Shown: positions 17,537 to 25,247, counted from the stretch's first letter. The stretch is DNA of 52,127 nucleotides from Oscillospiraceae bacterium (GCA_015066245.1 SVOS01000011.1:1-52127), one strand, 5' to 3'. The notes: generated by a model not told the origin, from the letters alone. Numbers and translations: made by a program.

Positions 17537-18271
17537 TTACTCATCCAACTTGGATTCATCATCTGATGCAGGTGTTTGTACATCAGGCTGACTTCCCTTG
17601 TCTGAGCTTTGTCCAAGGCTCCTGAGGTATTCCTCAATAGCCCTTTGCTTCTGCTCTTCGGTAAGTTCAGCATTCTGAACAGCCGCCTGAGCTTCGGCAA
17701 GTGCTTTCTCTTTGTTATAGGCAACTATGTTAATAACAACACGGATAGCTTCATAAATAAAGAAGATAATCATTGGAAGCAGAACGCAGAGGAAAAATCC
17801 GAGCTGAGTTCTGATAAAGCCGACTACATGACCGATGCCGCCAATTTTGTTGCCTGTGTATTTGGCAACAATGGTAGAAGATGTCTGCATCTCCTCATCG
17901 GCAACGGGGTTTGTGTCTTTGTTATCACCCTGAGTTCTGTAGTATGTGATGCCATCGTCCTCAATTACCTCAATAATTCTATGGGTATTGAAGGTCTGAA
18001 CACCGTCAATCTCTATGGGAAAGGTTACAATGTCATCAACCTTGTACTCAATGCCGATATCATTTGTAACTTCACAGAAAATAAGGTCGCCCTGATTTAA
18101 TGTGGGCTCCATAGAGTAAGACTCTACGCTCATGGGTGCATAACCGAAGATATTGGGGACCCCCTGTGATTTAGAGGTAAGTGACAGTGTAACCACAAGG
18201 ATTGATACTATCAGCACCAAAACTACAAGGACATCAATTATTACATTGAATACTTTTTTTAGTTTTTTCAT
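17537..18271 (-). CDS. SipW-type signal peptidase I (S26B)
   Basis: 244 residues; ATG at 18271 with GGAG 7 bases upstream. The N-terminal helix (about 8-30) is followed by the peptidase domain with catalytic Ser53 in ESYSMEP and His97 in FNTHR, and RTQGDNKDTNP, a typical SipW-family segment. A second helix spans about 150-175, and a Gln/Glu/Ala-rich cytoplasmic tail of about 65 residues follows. It is the peptidase closest to the TasA-sized protein at 18341 (69 bases downstream of it), the same neighbour relation as sipW and tasA in Bacillus subtilis. It is therefore the best candidate for the main processing enzyme of the cluster. Confidence 0.9.
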   Translation of the reverse strand: MKKLKKVFNVIIDVLVVLVLIVSILVVTLSLTSKSQGVPNIFGYAPMSVESYSMEPTLNQGDLIFCEVTNDIGIEYKVDDIVTFPIEIDGVQTFNTHRIIEVIEDDGITYYRTQGDNKDTNPVADEEMQTSSTIVAKYTGNKIGGIGHVVGFIRTQLGFFLCVLLPMIIFFIYEAIRVVINIVAYNKEKALAEAQAAVQNAELTEEQKQRAIEEYLRSLGQSSDKGSQPDVQTPASDDESKLDE

Positions 18272-18340
18272 AAGGGGTCTCCAATTCTCGAATTAGTTTA
18301 AATTAAAAAATTAAGTAAGCTAAATTAAATAAAGCTATTA

Positions 18341-19084
18341 TTACTCAACCTTTGTGTCACCAGTTACTGTGAACTCGATGTCAGATACTGTTACACCAGC
18401 ATTAGCATCCTTACAGTCAACGTCCTGACCCTCGAACCATACATAGAGGTTGTAGTATACAACGTCATCCTTCTCGAGTGTACCAACTTCGATTGTGTAC
18501 TCGTTCTTAGGTGTGATGGAATTACCAGTACCGTCTGTAGCTGTAAGACCTACGTAAGCTGTTGTATCGTCAGCATATACGCCGTTTGCAAATGTACCTT
18601 TAAGAGCCTTACCAGTACCGCCCTCAGTAGCCTCTACGAGAGCTACACGGAGGTAGTTGTTGGGAACGGAGAACTTGATCTCTACGTTCTCTACAGTAGC
18701 TTCACCAGCGTTGTGGATGTTGAGCTGATCCATAACAACATAGTTGCCAAGATCACCAGCAGCGATAGAAGCGATTGTATCAGTCTTAGCTGTGAAAGCG
18801 CTCTTATCAGCAGCGTCAGCCTTGAACCATGCTGTACCGTTACCGGAAGATGCGGGAAGTAAGAGCTTGTTGTCTACATCGTAATCAACGAGTGTGCCCC
18901 ATGCGAGGTCAGACTTGGAGATTTCGAGCTTAGAAGCCTTAGCTGTTCTAACGTTGATACCGTTAGCTGTTGCAACTGTGCTGGATGTGAACCATGCGTA
19001 TGTAGCTGTGCCGAGAGCAACGATAGCTACGAGAAGCATAGCGAGTGAAGAGATAAGAACTCTTCTTCTTGAATTTGCTTTCAT
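18341..19084 (-). CDS. TasA/camelysin-sized SipW-dependent protein, probable major subunit
   Basis: 247 residues; ATG at 19084 with AGGAGG 8 bases upstream. The signal (about 8-30) ends in TATYAWFTSS, the classic SipW-dependent motif. The mature protein is short, Ala/Thr/Val/Asp-rich and free of extra modules. It ends with the cluster's C-terminal block, here VWFEGQDVDCKDANAGV, followed by a beta strand. Its size equals that of TasA (about 260 residues), and it lies beside an active SipW-type peptidase. Of the cluster's exported proteins it has the plainest layout, and its strong ribosome site and long leader (19085-19228) suggest high expression. I infer that it is the main fibre or layer subunit. 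Confidence 0.85.
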   Translation of the reverse strand: MKANSRRRVLISSLAMLLVAIVALGTATYAWFTSSTVATANGINVRTAKASKLEISKSDLAWGTLVDYDVDNKLLLPASSGNGTAWFKADAADKSAFTAKTDTIASIAAGDLGNYVVMDQLNIHNAGEATVENVEIKFSVPNNYLRVALVEATEGGTGKALKGTFANGVYADDTTAYVGLTATDGTGNSITPKNEYTIEVGTLEKDDVVYYNLYVWFEGQDVDCKDANAGVTVSDIEFTVTGDTKVE

Positions 19085-19228
19085 GAGAAATTCCTCCTAA
19101 AATAATTTTTTGCCCCTAAAACACCATAGGGTTTTTTGAATTTTTATATCAGTGCTTTCGCACTAAATACCATAAATAAAACGAATTTTGCAGAGGCGAT
19201 TTGTTTATCGCCTGCCGTGGTTGACAAA
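19085..19228 (-). promoter_or_regulatory. Leader with two hairpins before the probable major subunit gene
   Basis: The gap holds two inverted repeats: AGGCGAT/ATCGCCT (19194-19200 with 19207-19213) and AGTGC/GCACT (19151-19164). Neither has a clear T tract on the minus strand, so they look more like processing or mRNA-stabilising hairpins than terminators. No clear promoter was found. Confidence 0.35.
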
Positions 19229-20050
19229 TTAGTTGAACACGCCTGCACCGAAGGGCTTTTCGTCATCTTCGTCGTCAACCTCGAAGAGCATACGCAATCT
19301 TACGTGACCACCGCGGATATCGTCGATACACTCGGGGTCGTTGCCCTCTGCCCAGATAACAATTGTGTACTTGTCAACCTGGTCAACCTCGAAACCTTCG
19401 CTTCTTGTTGTCATAACACGTTTGTCGGTTTCGAACATTGTGCAGTCAGTCTCGGCAGTGTTGCGGTCGTCAAATGCTGCCTTGCCATAGATAGCAGGCT
19501 CGCCGTTCTTGTAGACCATAACTCGTACTGCTTCGTCGGCAGACTTAGCAACACCTGTAACCTCAAGGTAAGCCTCGTAGTCAAGAGCCTCCTGACCGTT
19601 GTTCTTACAATAGAAGGTGTAGGCAACGTAGTTCTTGCCGTTGTGAGAGCCGTTAGCACTTGTATCCAGATCTGTGGGCAGCCAGGTGTAGGTGATGTTG
19701 GTAACATCCTTAACCTGCTGAGCCGACAGCTTGTGGGTGTATGTATTGAACTCGGGATCTTCACTGATGATAATGCCCTTTTTGCCTGCGTAGGAGTCAA
19801 CACTGATAATAAGGTCACCCCACTGGGTAAGGAGCATTGAGATAATCCAGAGAACCAGAAGTACAAATACAACAGAGGCGATTATGATACTTAAAAGTCT
19901 CTTACGCTTTTTGTACTTGATAATCTCAATTGAATCATTCTTGACGTGAAAGCGTTTTATGTCCGGATCGGACACTTGCTTGTCCGTATATCGGCTAAAC
20001 TCCTCCGGAGTCATGGGCTGTTCAATTTTAGGTTTCTTTTTGAAGAACAT
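19229..20050 (-). CDS. Membrane-anchored cluster protein with cytoplasmic head
   Basis: 273 residues from the ATG at 20050, with GGAG 9 bases upstream (the TTG at 20059 overlaps the ribosome site). Unlike its relatives it starts with about 50 basic cytoplasmic residues (KKKPKIEQP.., KYKKRKR), followed by one membrane helix (about 51-72). There is no [AT]-x-A-W-F signal motif after the helix, only TQWGDLII, so it probably stays anchored in the membrane. The extracytoplasmic domain keeps the shared C-terminal block: IVIWAEGNDPECIDDIRGG. It may be the base or anchor of the assembled structure and could reach the ATPase or coiled coil through its cytoplasmic head. That role is inference. Confidence 0.75.
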   Translation of the reverse strand: MFFKKKPKIEQPMTPEEFSRYTDKQVSDPDIKRFHVKNDSIEIIKYKKRKRLLSIIIASVVFVLLVLWIISMLLTQWGDLIISVDSYAGKKGIIISEDPEFNTYTHKLSAQQVKDVTNITYTWLPTDLDTSANGSHNGKNYVAYTFYCKNNGQEALDYEAYLEVTGVAKSADEAVRVMVYKNGEPAIYGKAAFDDRNTAETDCTMFETDKRVMTTRSEGFEVDQVDKYTIVIWAEGNDPECIDDIRGGHVRLRMLFEVDDEDDEKPFGAGVFN

Positions 20051-20149
20051 TGGTATCAACTCCGTTTAGGATTTAGTAGTATATCCCTTCACCGCTTCGC
20101 GGTACCCTCACTTTAGTCAAGGGAGGCGATGAGACAACCTTATCAGAAT

Positions 20150-20962
20150 TTAGGAAATGGGGATATTGTTTTCGTCACAACCGATAAAGCCAAGCTGAAC
20201 TGCAAGGTGTGCATCCTGAACATCATCGTCACACTGGGGATCCTCACCATCAATCCAGAGGCTGATGGTAACCTCGGTAGGCTCCATAGCATTTAAGTGG
20301 AAGAGACGAGTGTTGTCGGAATAAACCATTGTGCCGTAAGGAAGGTCGAAAGTTGCAAGGCTTGTGGAAGGAGCACCTGCGTTGGGCTCGTACACGGCAC
20401 CGTCACCGTTTTCGCTTAAGAAGCCGACTCTGGGACAGTTGATAACGTCAGCCTTGGCACCGGTAGAGTTTGTGGAAACTCTTGTACCATCGTCCATCTC
20501 CTGGTCGGTGCTCTCGGTGGTCAGGTGAACCCACATATCTTCAGTAGCGATAAAGAAGCACTTGAACTGAAGGTAGCTTCTGTCGTTGGGCTGCTTAACG
20601 GCACCACGCTGAGTAGTAAAGGTAACACCGTCAGAAGTAGTTACGGGGTCGAGGATAATCTCCTCAAGGCTTGTATTATAACCTGCGAGATAACCGTCAA
20701 CCATCTCGTTGGTAATAACCTTAACATATTTATCAAGGTCTTTTCCGTGGTCTTCCATAGATACCTTGAGCTGAGCACTTACGCTGATGTGAAGGTCGAG
20801 ACTGTCAACACCTGCGAAAGTATTGATCTTAAACCAAGCATAAGTTGATGTAGTCATAGCAAGAAGTGTAATAATGGCAATAAAGAGAATTAAGGTTTTA
20901 CGCTTTCTGCGGGGAACTTTCTCTTTGACCATATCATCAACAATTTTGCTGAAAAAGCCCAT
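20150..20962 (-). CDS. SipW-dependent-type protein, first gene of the cluster
   Basis: 270 residues from the ATG at 20962, with AAGGAG 8 bases upstream; the GTG at 20971 overlaps it. About 22 basic residues (EKVPRRKRK) precede the helix (about 24-41), which ends in TSTYAWFKIN, a good SipW-dependent motif. The mature part has the shared blocks YLQFKCFFIA, VHLTTESTDQ, CPRVGFLSENGDG, YEPNAG and the C-terminal block LWIDGEDPQCDDDVQDA, followed by a strand. It is the first gene after a promoter-like region (21001-21028) and is 99 bases from the next gene. A structural subunit is likely. Confidence 0.8.
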   Translation of the reverse strand: MGFFSKIVDDMVKEKVPRRKRKTLILFIAIITLLAMTTSTYAWFKINTFAGVDSLDLHISVSAQLKVSMEDHGKDLDKYVKVITNEMVDGYLAGYNTSLEEIILDPVTTSDGVTFTTQRGAVKQPNDRSYLQFKCFFIATEDMWVHLTTESTDQEMDDGTRVSTNSTGAKADVINCPRVGFLSENGDGAVYEPNAGAPSTSLATFDLPYGTMVYSDNTRLFHLNAMEPTEVTISLWIDGEDPQCDDDVQDAHLAVQLGFIGCDENNIPIS

Positions 20963-21000
20963 TGGTAACACTCCTTTGAATAGTATCGTAAGATAAATGT

Positions 21001-21028
21001 TCTATACTATATATAGTATACAAACCAA
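21001..21028 (-). promoter_or_regulatory. Candidate promoter with 18-base palindromic operator for the SipW-type cluster
   Basis: On the minus strand TTGGTT (21023-21028) and TATAGA (21001-21006) are 16 bases apart. A perfect palindrome TATACTATATATAGTATA (21003-21020) fills the space between them and overlaps the -10 box, about 40 bases upstream of the first start codon. This position suits a repressor dimer. AT-rich palindromes occur by chance more easily than GC-rich ones. Confidence 0.45.
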
Positions 21029-21334
21029 GATTCATTATATATATGTATACGAACAGATTAATGGCATAATATAACCAATACTTTTAATTACTACATAATT
21101 ATATTACAGAATTGTTAAAATTGCAATAATATTTAGCCTTCTTTTGGTAAAAATAGTACACAATTTTGCCTTTTGTTTTTATACGATTACGATAACATAA
21201 AAGTTATTTTTCGGTGTTTTTCATAATGTTGAGATATCAAAATTAGCAGTTAGTGCCAAATCGTGCCTTTTTCCCCACTTTTCAGATTTGTAATATCTTG
21301 TATTTGTGCACAAAATTACATTATAAATATAAAA
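21029..21334. other. AT-rich intergenic region without a recognised gene
   Basis: About 300 bases between the cluster promoter and the terminator of the HAD gene. It is very AT-rich. No ORF with a ribosome site, RNA gene or repeat was recognised. Confidence 0.5.
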
Positions 21335-21365
21335 AGCTCACCCCTTTTTCATTGGGGTGAGGCTT
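21335..21365 (-). terminator. Terminator after the HAD hydrolase
   Basis: On the minus strand GCCTCACCCC pairs imperfectly with GGGGTGAGC and is followed by TTTTTATA. It sits immediately past the stop codon of the HAD gene. Confidence 0.7.
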
Positions 21366-21369
21366 AAAA

Positions 21370-22080
21370 TCAGAGTATACTCCCGATATATTCGGTCAAA
21401 TCGTCAAAATTGCCGTGGGGATAAAGGGATATATCCTTACTTTCCTTGTTAATAATACAGTCAGTGAGGAGAAATACCCTCATTCCAAGGTTTTCGGCAA
21501 TCATATCCTCTGCCACATCGTTGCCAACCATGAGACAATCCTCAGCCTTAAGGTCTGCGCGTCTCAATATCTCTTTGTAATACTCGGGATTGGGCTTTGC
21601 AAAGCCGATGTTTTCGTAAGATGTGATAAGCTCAAAGTCGGTTGTATCCAGACCTGCGAATTTTGTGCGTTTTTCAGTAGCTATGTACGGAAAAATGGGG
21701 TTTGTAGCCAGAATTCTTCGCACTCCCCTATCCTTGAGCATTTTCACAACCTCAGCAGCTTTTGGATTATATCCGCAGGCAGTTCTGAGGTCATCGAAAT
21801 TTTCTTCGTAAAACTTATCGAAGTACGGTGTGTCTTCAAGGCATTTTTCGCCGTAAATTTTTTCAAACTCGCCCCAGAAGGCTTCTTCGTTGGTTTTTGA
21901 GCCGTTATTTTTAATCATCGCACCTGTTCCTTGCCAGATAGCCGCCACAAGCTCCTGAGGATTGTAGCCGTAAGGAGCCAGCTTGGCGGAGATGCCTTTG
22001 AAGTAGGCTCTGATGAATGTGTCCTGGTCCATTGGCAGAAGTGTGCCGTCCAGGTCGAAAAGCACTGCTTTTAATGACAT
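21370..22080 (-). CDS. HAD-superfamily hydrolase
   Basis: 236 residues; ATG at 22080. HAD motif I is FDLDGTLL (residues 8-15, with the nucleophile Asp and acid/base Asp), motif II is ATNP (a Thr/Asn variant), motif III is a Lys in FAKPNP, and motif IV is VGNDVAEDM. An alpha-helical cap is inserted between motifs I and II (about 16-100). Proteins of this type dephosphorylate small metabolites; the substrate cannot be read from the sequence. The gene stands alone, flanked by a terminator downstream and a repeat block upstream. Confidence 0.88.
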   Translation of the reverse strand: MSLKAVLFDLDGTLLPMDQDTFIRAYFKGISAKLAPYGYNPQELVAAIWQGTGAMIKNNGSKTNEEAFWGEFEKIYGEKCLEDTPYFDKFYEENFDDLRTACGYNPKAAEVVKMLKDRGVRRILATNPIFPYIATEKRTKFAGLDTTDFELITSYENIGFAKPNPEYYKEILRRADLKAEDCLMVGNDVAEDMIAENLGMRVFLLTDCIINKESKDISLYPHGNFDDLTEYIGSIL

Positions 22081-22139
22081 AATATCGCTTCTTTCTGATA
22101 ATATAGAGGATATTTTACATCATAGATGTTGATTTGTCA

Positions 22140-22289
22140 ACAACCTGCCGTTGATGGAAGGTTGCCTCAAAATTCAACCTATCCAAAGGCGAAATGCCCA
22201 CCGTGGCTAACGGGCGGAACTGCCCTCGGGTGGCTAACGGGACAGCACAAAAACCCTCCCCTATATTATTATATATCATACGTTTTATT
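22140..22289. repeat. CCGTTAGCC-type repeat block
   Basis: It carries CTGCCGTTGATGGAAG, AACCTATCCAAAGGCG, CCCACCGTGGCTAACGGGC and CCCTCGGGTGGCTAACGG modules. The same modules recur at 26772, 27150, 37429, 38140, 39210 and 51540. No gene was found here. Confidence 0.75.
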
Positions 22290-22366
22290 GTAGGGGCGGT
22301 TCACAAACCGCCCTAAAAGCCTTGCTATAGATGCAACGTGACGGGCGATTCGTGAATCGCCCCTAC
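22290..22366. repeat. 77-base double-palindrome element, copy 1
   Basis: Ends GTAGGGGCG and CGCCCCTAC form an outer inverted repeat. Each arm is also a hairpin by itself: GGGCGGTT/AACCGCCC on the left and GGGCGATTC/GAATCGCCC on the right. It is nearly identical to 37684-37760 and has the same length as 41628-41704. Confidence 0.8.
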
Positions 22367-22389
22367 AGTAGAAGCTACATTAAACATTA

Positions 22390-22414
22390 AACCCCGCCGT
22401 TAAGCGGGGTTTTG
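22390..22414. repeat. CCCCGC hairpin with T-rich tail, copy 1
   Basis: CCCCGC-cgttaa-GCGGGG followed by TTTTGGTTT looks like an intrinsic terminator on the plus strand, but no plus-strand gene ends here. The same module occurs at 37784 and 39184, so it is a repeat module first. Confidence 0.6.
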
Positions 22415-22500
22415 GTTTATCTGTAAGTTTTCCATAGGCGGACTTGCCCACCGTGGCTATCGGGCGGACTTGCCCTCGGGTGGCTAACCCGCTAACGGTT
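22415..22500. repeat. CCGTTAGCC-type repeat tail
   Basis: TCCATAGGCGGACTTGCC, CCACCGTGGCTATCGGGC and CTCGGGTGGCTAACCCG modules follow the CCCCGC hairpin, in the same order as at 37810-37860 and 39210-39258. Confidence 0.65.
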
Positions 22501-22503
22501 GTA

Positions 22504-22534
22504 TAAAAAACAGCTCCCCTTTAATAAGGGGAGC
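22504..22534 (-). terminator. Terminator after the dockerin protein gene
   Basis: GCTCCCCTT (22513-22521) pairs with AAGGGGAGC (22526-22534), and the minus-strand transcript then reads TGTTTTTTA. It is a strong hairpin 30 bases past the stop codon. Confidence 0.8.
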
Positions 22535-22564
22535 CGTACAGATGTTTAAATTTAAATTCAGTTA

Positions 22565-24982
22565 TCAGTTAGAGTAAGAGTTGCCGAGAACAAGGTCGAA
22601 CTCGCCGGATTCAGGACCGCCGAGACCGCCGTTGAACTTAACCTTTGTGTGGCTGCCGTCAACCATTGCACGGTACTTGCCGTCTACAAACTCCATCTGT
22701 GTGCCGGGCCATACTGTTGTGCCGCCATCCATATTCCATGTGTGGCAGTAAACTGTGCCCCAGTTCTGATTGTCTGTGAAGTAGATGTAATCGCCGGAAA
22801 CGATGATGTCGTCTCCGCCACCGCCGCCACCGCCATTGTCTGTATAAGCAGACCATGAACCTGTAGCGAGGTCATACATCTGACCGTCACCTGCAATAGT
22901 TACGTCAGTTGTCTGGTTGCCGCTGTTATCGTTGAATACGATACCTGTGAAGGAAGCGTCAATCTGAGCCTTGTAGATGCCGTTACCGACATTCTCCATG
23001 GGGTCACCGGGCCATGCAGTGTTTGTTGCGCCTGCATCATTCCATGCATGCCAGTAAACATTACCCCAACCGTTGTTGCAGTTTACATAAATTGTAATTG
23101 TGCCGGGTGCGGGAGGATCAGTAGGAGCCTCTGTGGGAATCTCGGGAGCTTCTGTGGGAATCTCGGGAGCTTCTGTGGGAACCTCAGGAGCTTCTGTGGG
23201 AACCTCGGGAGCCTCTGTGGGAACCTCAGGAGCATCTGTGGGAGCTGCTGTAGGTGCCTGAGTAGGTGCCTGTGTAGGAGCCTGTGTAGGGGCCTGAGTA
23301 GGAGCTACTGTAGGTGCTTCTGTAGGCTCAACAACTGTTGTTGTGGGAGCTACTGTGGGAACTGCGATTGTGGGCTCGATAACAGGATCATCTGTACCTG
23401 CCATAGGCTGGCCGATTGCAAAGCCTGTATCCATCTTAGCAAGATACTTCTGGATAAGTGTAGCATCCTTGATGTTGATGTTGTTGTTTGCATCAACGTC
23501 TGCCAATACCTGAGCCTGAGTATTTAATGTTGTAATCTTAGCAAGGTGCTTCTGGATAAGAGTTGCATCCTTGATTGTAACACTCTTGTTTTCGTCTGCG
23601 TCACCAAGAATACCGCCGGAAACTACGGGGTTTGTGGGCTTGATAACGGGAGGTGTGTTGCCCTCTGTGGGATTTGTCTCCACAGGCTTTGTGTCTGCGG
23701 GAGTTGTGGGGGGAAGAATTACGGGGATAGAAGGCTCTGTGGGCTTCTCTGTGGGAGTCTCTGTGGGCTCCTGAGTGGGAGCCTGTGTGGGTGCCTGTGT
23801 GGGAGCCTGAGTGGGAGCCTGTGTGGGGGCCTGAGTAGGTGCCTGTGTGGGAGCCTGAGTAGGTGCCTGAGTAGGAGCCTGTGTGGGTGCCTGAGTAGGT
23901 GCCTCTGTAGGCTGTTCAACAGGAGGTGTTACTGTGCCTGAACCAAGCTTACCGATACGAGCAAAAGGAGCAGTGATGAAGTCCTCGTCGCTCTTCTCAA
24001 AGCTGTTGTTCTCCTGAGAGTTAGCTGCGTCGTCTTTGTCAGCCTGGTCTGTCATAACGGGGTCGCCGGGGAGACAGTCCATAGCAGACATACCCATTGT
24101 AGCAACAACCATAACACCTACGCCGTTTGCCTCAACGTCAGCCTTTGTAATGCCGAGCTCTGAGAAAGGAATTGACATCTCGTAGAAGAAGTCCATTGTA
24201 GAGCTGCTGTGGCCGAGAGTATTGAAGTCAACCCATGCAGCACTCTCGTCGCATACGTCACCGGGAACACGGCCGTTGTACTCGCCGTATGCCTTGTCGA
24301 TACCATATACGTTATCGCTTAAGATACCTAAGCCGTAACCCATCTTAACCTTGGATGTGGAAGCATCGAGGAGCTCCTTGGGGTTAAGACCTGTGCTGTC
24401 ACCGCCGTAAACCCAAGGACCGTTGAAGCCCTTTGTGTTGATAGCGATGAGCTTATTGAAGCTGTTCTGAACTGTCATACCTGAGCCCCAGATGTGGCCT
24501 GCGCCGCCCTGGAGTGCACCATTGTTGCCGATAGCAGTGTCAGCTTTGCCTGTGTCAACCATAATAAAGAAGGGGAATTCCTGAGTCTGCCAGAGAACAC
24601 CCTGAGAGAGAGGATAGTTGTCGCTGGGAGCAACTACGTCCTGAACGTTTGTCATTTCCCACATGATGTAGAGGTTGCTGTCATCGTATGCACCGTAAAG
24701 AGCATAGAGGTCAACACCTAATTCATACATGGAGTTGGGACGGTATACACGGGGGTCATCATTAGCTGTGCCCTGTGCAATAAGCATGGAGCTGTCCCAG
24801 TCGGAAAGAGAACCGTCAATAGAAATTGTCTTGTTTGCACCAACCTGTCCGTTGGGGTTGGTTTTGTAATAGCTTGCAAGTGTACCTGCAGCAGATGTGC
24901 TGATGATAGAAACAGACATAACTGCTGTCATCACAACCAAAACTGCAAGCAAAAGGGATAAGAAACGCTTACTTCTGTTCAT
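22565..24982 (-). CDS. Secreted multidomain protein: CBM9-like, dockerin, two CBM26-like modules
   Basis: 805 residues; ATG at 24982 after AAGGAGGAAA. Signal peptide about 1-32 (ends STSAA). Residues about 40-345 resemble a family 9-like carbohydrate-binding domain (ISIDGSLSDWDSSM). Two Thr/Pro/Gln/Glu linkers follow, one of TQAP repeats (about 350-415) and one of TQAP and TEAPE repeats (about 545-625). Between them sits a type I dockerin (about 455-515) with two Ca-binding halves, GDADENKSVTIKDATLIQK and ADVDANNNINIKDATLIQK. At the C-terminus are two starch-binding-like modules with WHAWN..AWPG and CHTWN..VWPG. No catalytic domain is present, so it is an adhesin or scaffold component. No cohesin lies in the window. 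The central rather than terminal dockerin is unusual. Confidence 0.85.
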   Translation of the reverse strand: MNRSKRFLSLLLAVLVVMTAVMSVSIISTSAAGTLASYYKTNPNGQVGANKTISIDGSLSDWDSSMLIAQGTANDDPRVYRPNSMYELGVDLYALYGAYDDSNLYIMWEMTNVQDVVAPSDNYPLSQGVLWQTQEFPFFIMVDTGKADTAIGNNGALQGGAGHIWGSGMTVQNSFNKLIAINTKGFNGPWVYGGDSTGLNPKELLDASTSKVKMGYGLGILSDNVYGIDKAYGEYNGRVPGDVCDESAAWVDFNTLGHSSSTMDFFYEMSIPFSELGITKADVEANGVGVMVVATMGMSAMDCLPGDPVMTDQADKDDAANSQENNSFEKSDEDFITAPFARIGKLGSGTVTPPVEQPTEAPTQAPTQAPTQAPTQAPTQAPTQAPTQAPTQAPTQAPTQAPTQEPTETPTEKPTEPSIPVILPPTTPADTKPVETNPTEGNTPPVIKPTNPVVSGGILGDADENKSVTIKDATLIQKHLAKITTLNTQAQVLADVDANNNINIKDATLIQKYLAKMDTGFAIGQPMAGTDDPVIEPTIAVPTVAPTTTVVEPTEAPTVAPTQAPTQAPTQAPTQAPTAAPTDAPEVPTEAPEVPTEAPEVPTEAPEIPTEAPEIPTEAPTDPPAPGTITIYVNCNNGWGNVYWHAWNDAGATNTAWPGDPMENVGNGIYKAQIDASFTGIVFNDNSGNQTTDVTIAGDGQMYDLATGSWSAYTDNGGGGGGGDDIIVSGDYIYFTDNQNWGTVYCHTWNMDGGTTVWPGTQMEFVDGKYRAMVDGSHTKVKFNGGLGGPESGEFDLVLGNSYSN

Positions 24983-25012
24983 ATTAATTTCCTCCTTATA
25001 AATTTCAATTAC

Positions 25013-25041
25013 ATAATATCAGCTATTTCCCGATTTTACAA
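25013..25041 (-). promoter_or_regulatory. Sigma-A-type promoter of the dockerin protein gene
   Basis: On the minus strand TTGTAA (25036-25041) and TATTAT (25013-25018) are separated by 17 bases, about 30 bases before the AAGGAGG ribosome site. Confidence 0.6.
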
Positions 25042-25110
25042 TACCAAAAAGATAATTTTGTTACATTGGTTAATTTTCTGCCATAGGTTTTGTACCTTTT
25101 TATTATGATA

Positions 25111-25141
25111 AAAGAAAAAGAACAGGGTTTCCCCTGCTCTT
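25111..25141 (-). terminator. Terminator after the SpoVM-like gene
   Basis: AAGAGCAGGG and CCCTGTTCTT on the minus strand form a stem with one mismatch and a 4-base loop, followed by TTTCTTTT. It lies about 10 bases past the stop of the 31-residue gene. Confidence 0.75.
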
Positions 25142-25151
25142 AAGCTAATTT

Positions 25152-25247
25152 TTATACCTGTTGCGGCTTTTGTTTCTTGATTTTGTAGATTTTTCTCAGC
25201 AAAAAGGATATGAATCTGGGATTTTCGATAAGTACTACTTTCAACAC
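25152..25247 (-). CDS. spoVM: SpoVM-like amphipathic peptide
   Basis: 31 residues from a GTG at 25247, with CAGGAGG upstream. The sequence reads MLKVVLIENPRFISFLLRK.. and then a Lys-rich tail. It aligns without gaps to Bacillus subtilis SpoVM (MKFYTIKLPKFLGGIVRAM..). The helix-breaking Pro, the [KR]-F pair after it and the Arg seven residues further on are all in register. SpoVM is a short amphipathic helix that recognises the positively curved forespore membrane and recruits the coat base layer. The GTG lies inside the last codons of the 47-residue gene (7-base overlap), so the two are probably translated together. It is below the length of usual gene calls. Confidence 0.72.
   Translation of the reverse strand: MLKVVLIENPRFISFLLRKIYKIKKQKPQQV

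Noticed and set aside
19194..19213. Terminator before the major subunit gene
   Set aside because: The hairpin lacks a T tract on the minus strand, so I list it only as a leader hairpin.
19136..19840. 234-residue plus-strand open frame
   Set aside because: Antisense to the anchored cluster protein, no start site, composition of a shadow.
23048..23941. Cys/Gly-rich plus-strand open frames
   Set aside because: Complements of the TQAP/TEAPE repeat linkers; low-complexity shadows.
22565..24982. Cellulosome scaffold or glycoside hydrolase
   Set aside because: A dockerin is present but no cohesin and no catalytic domain can be seen.
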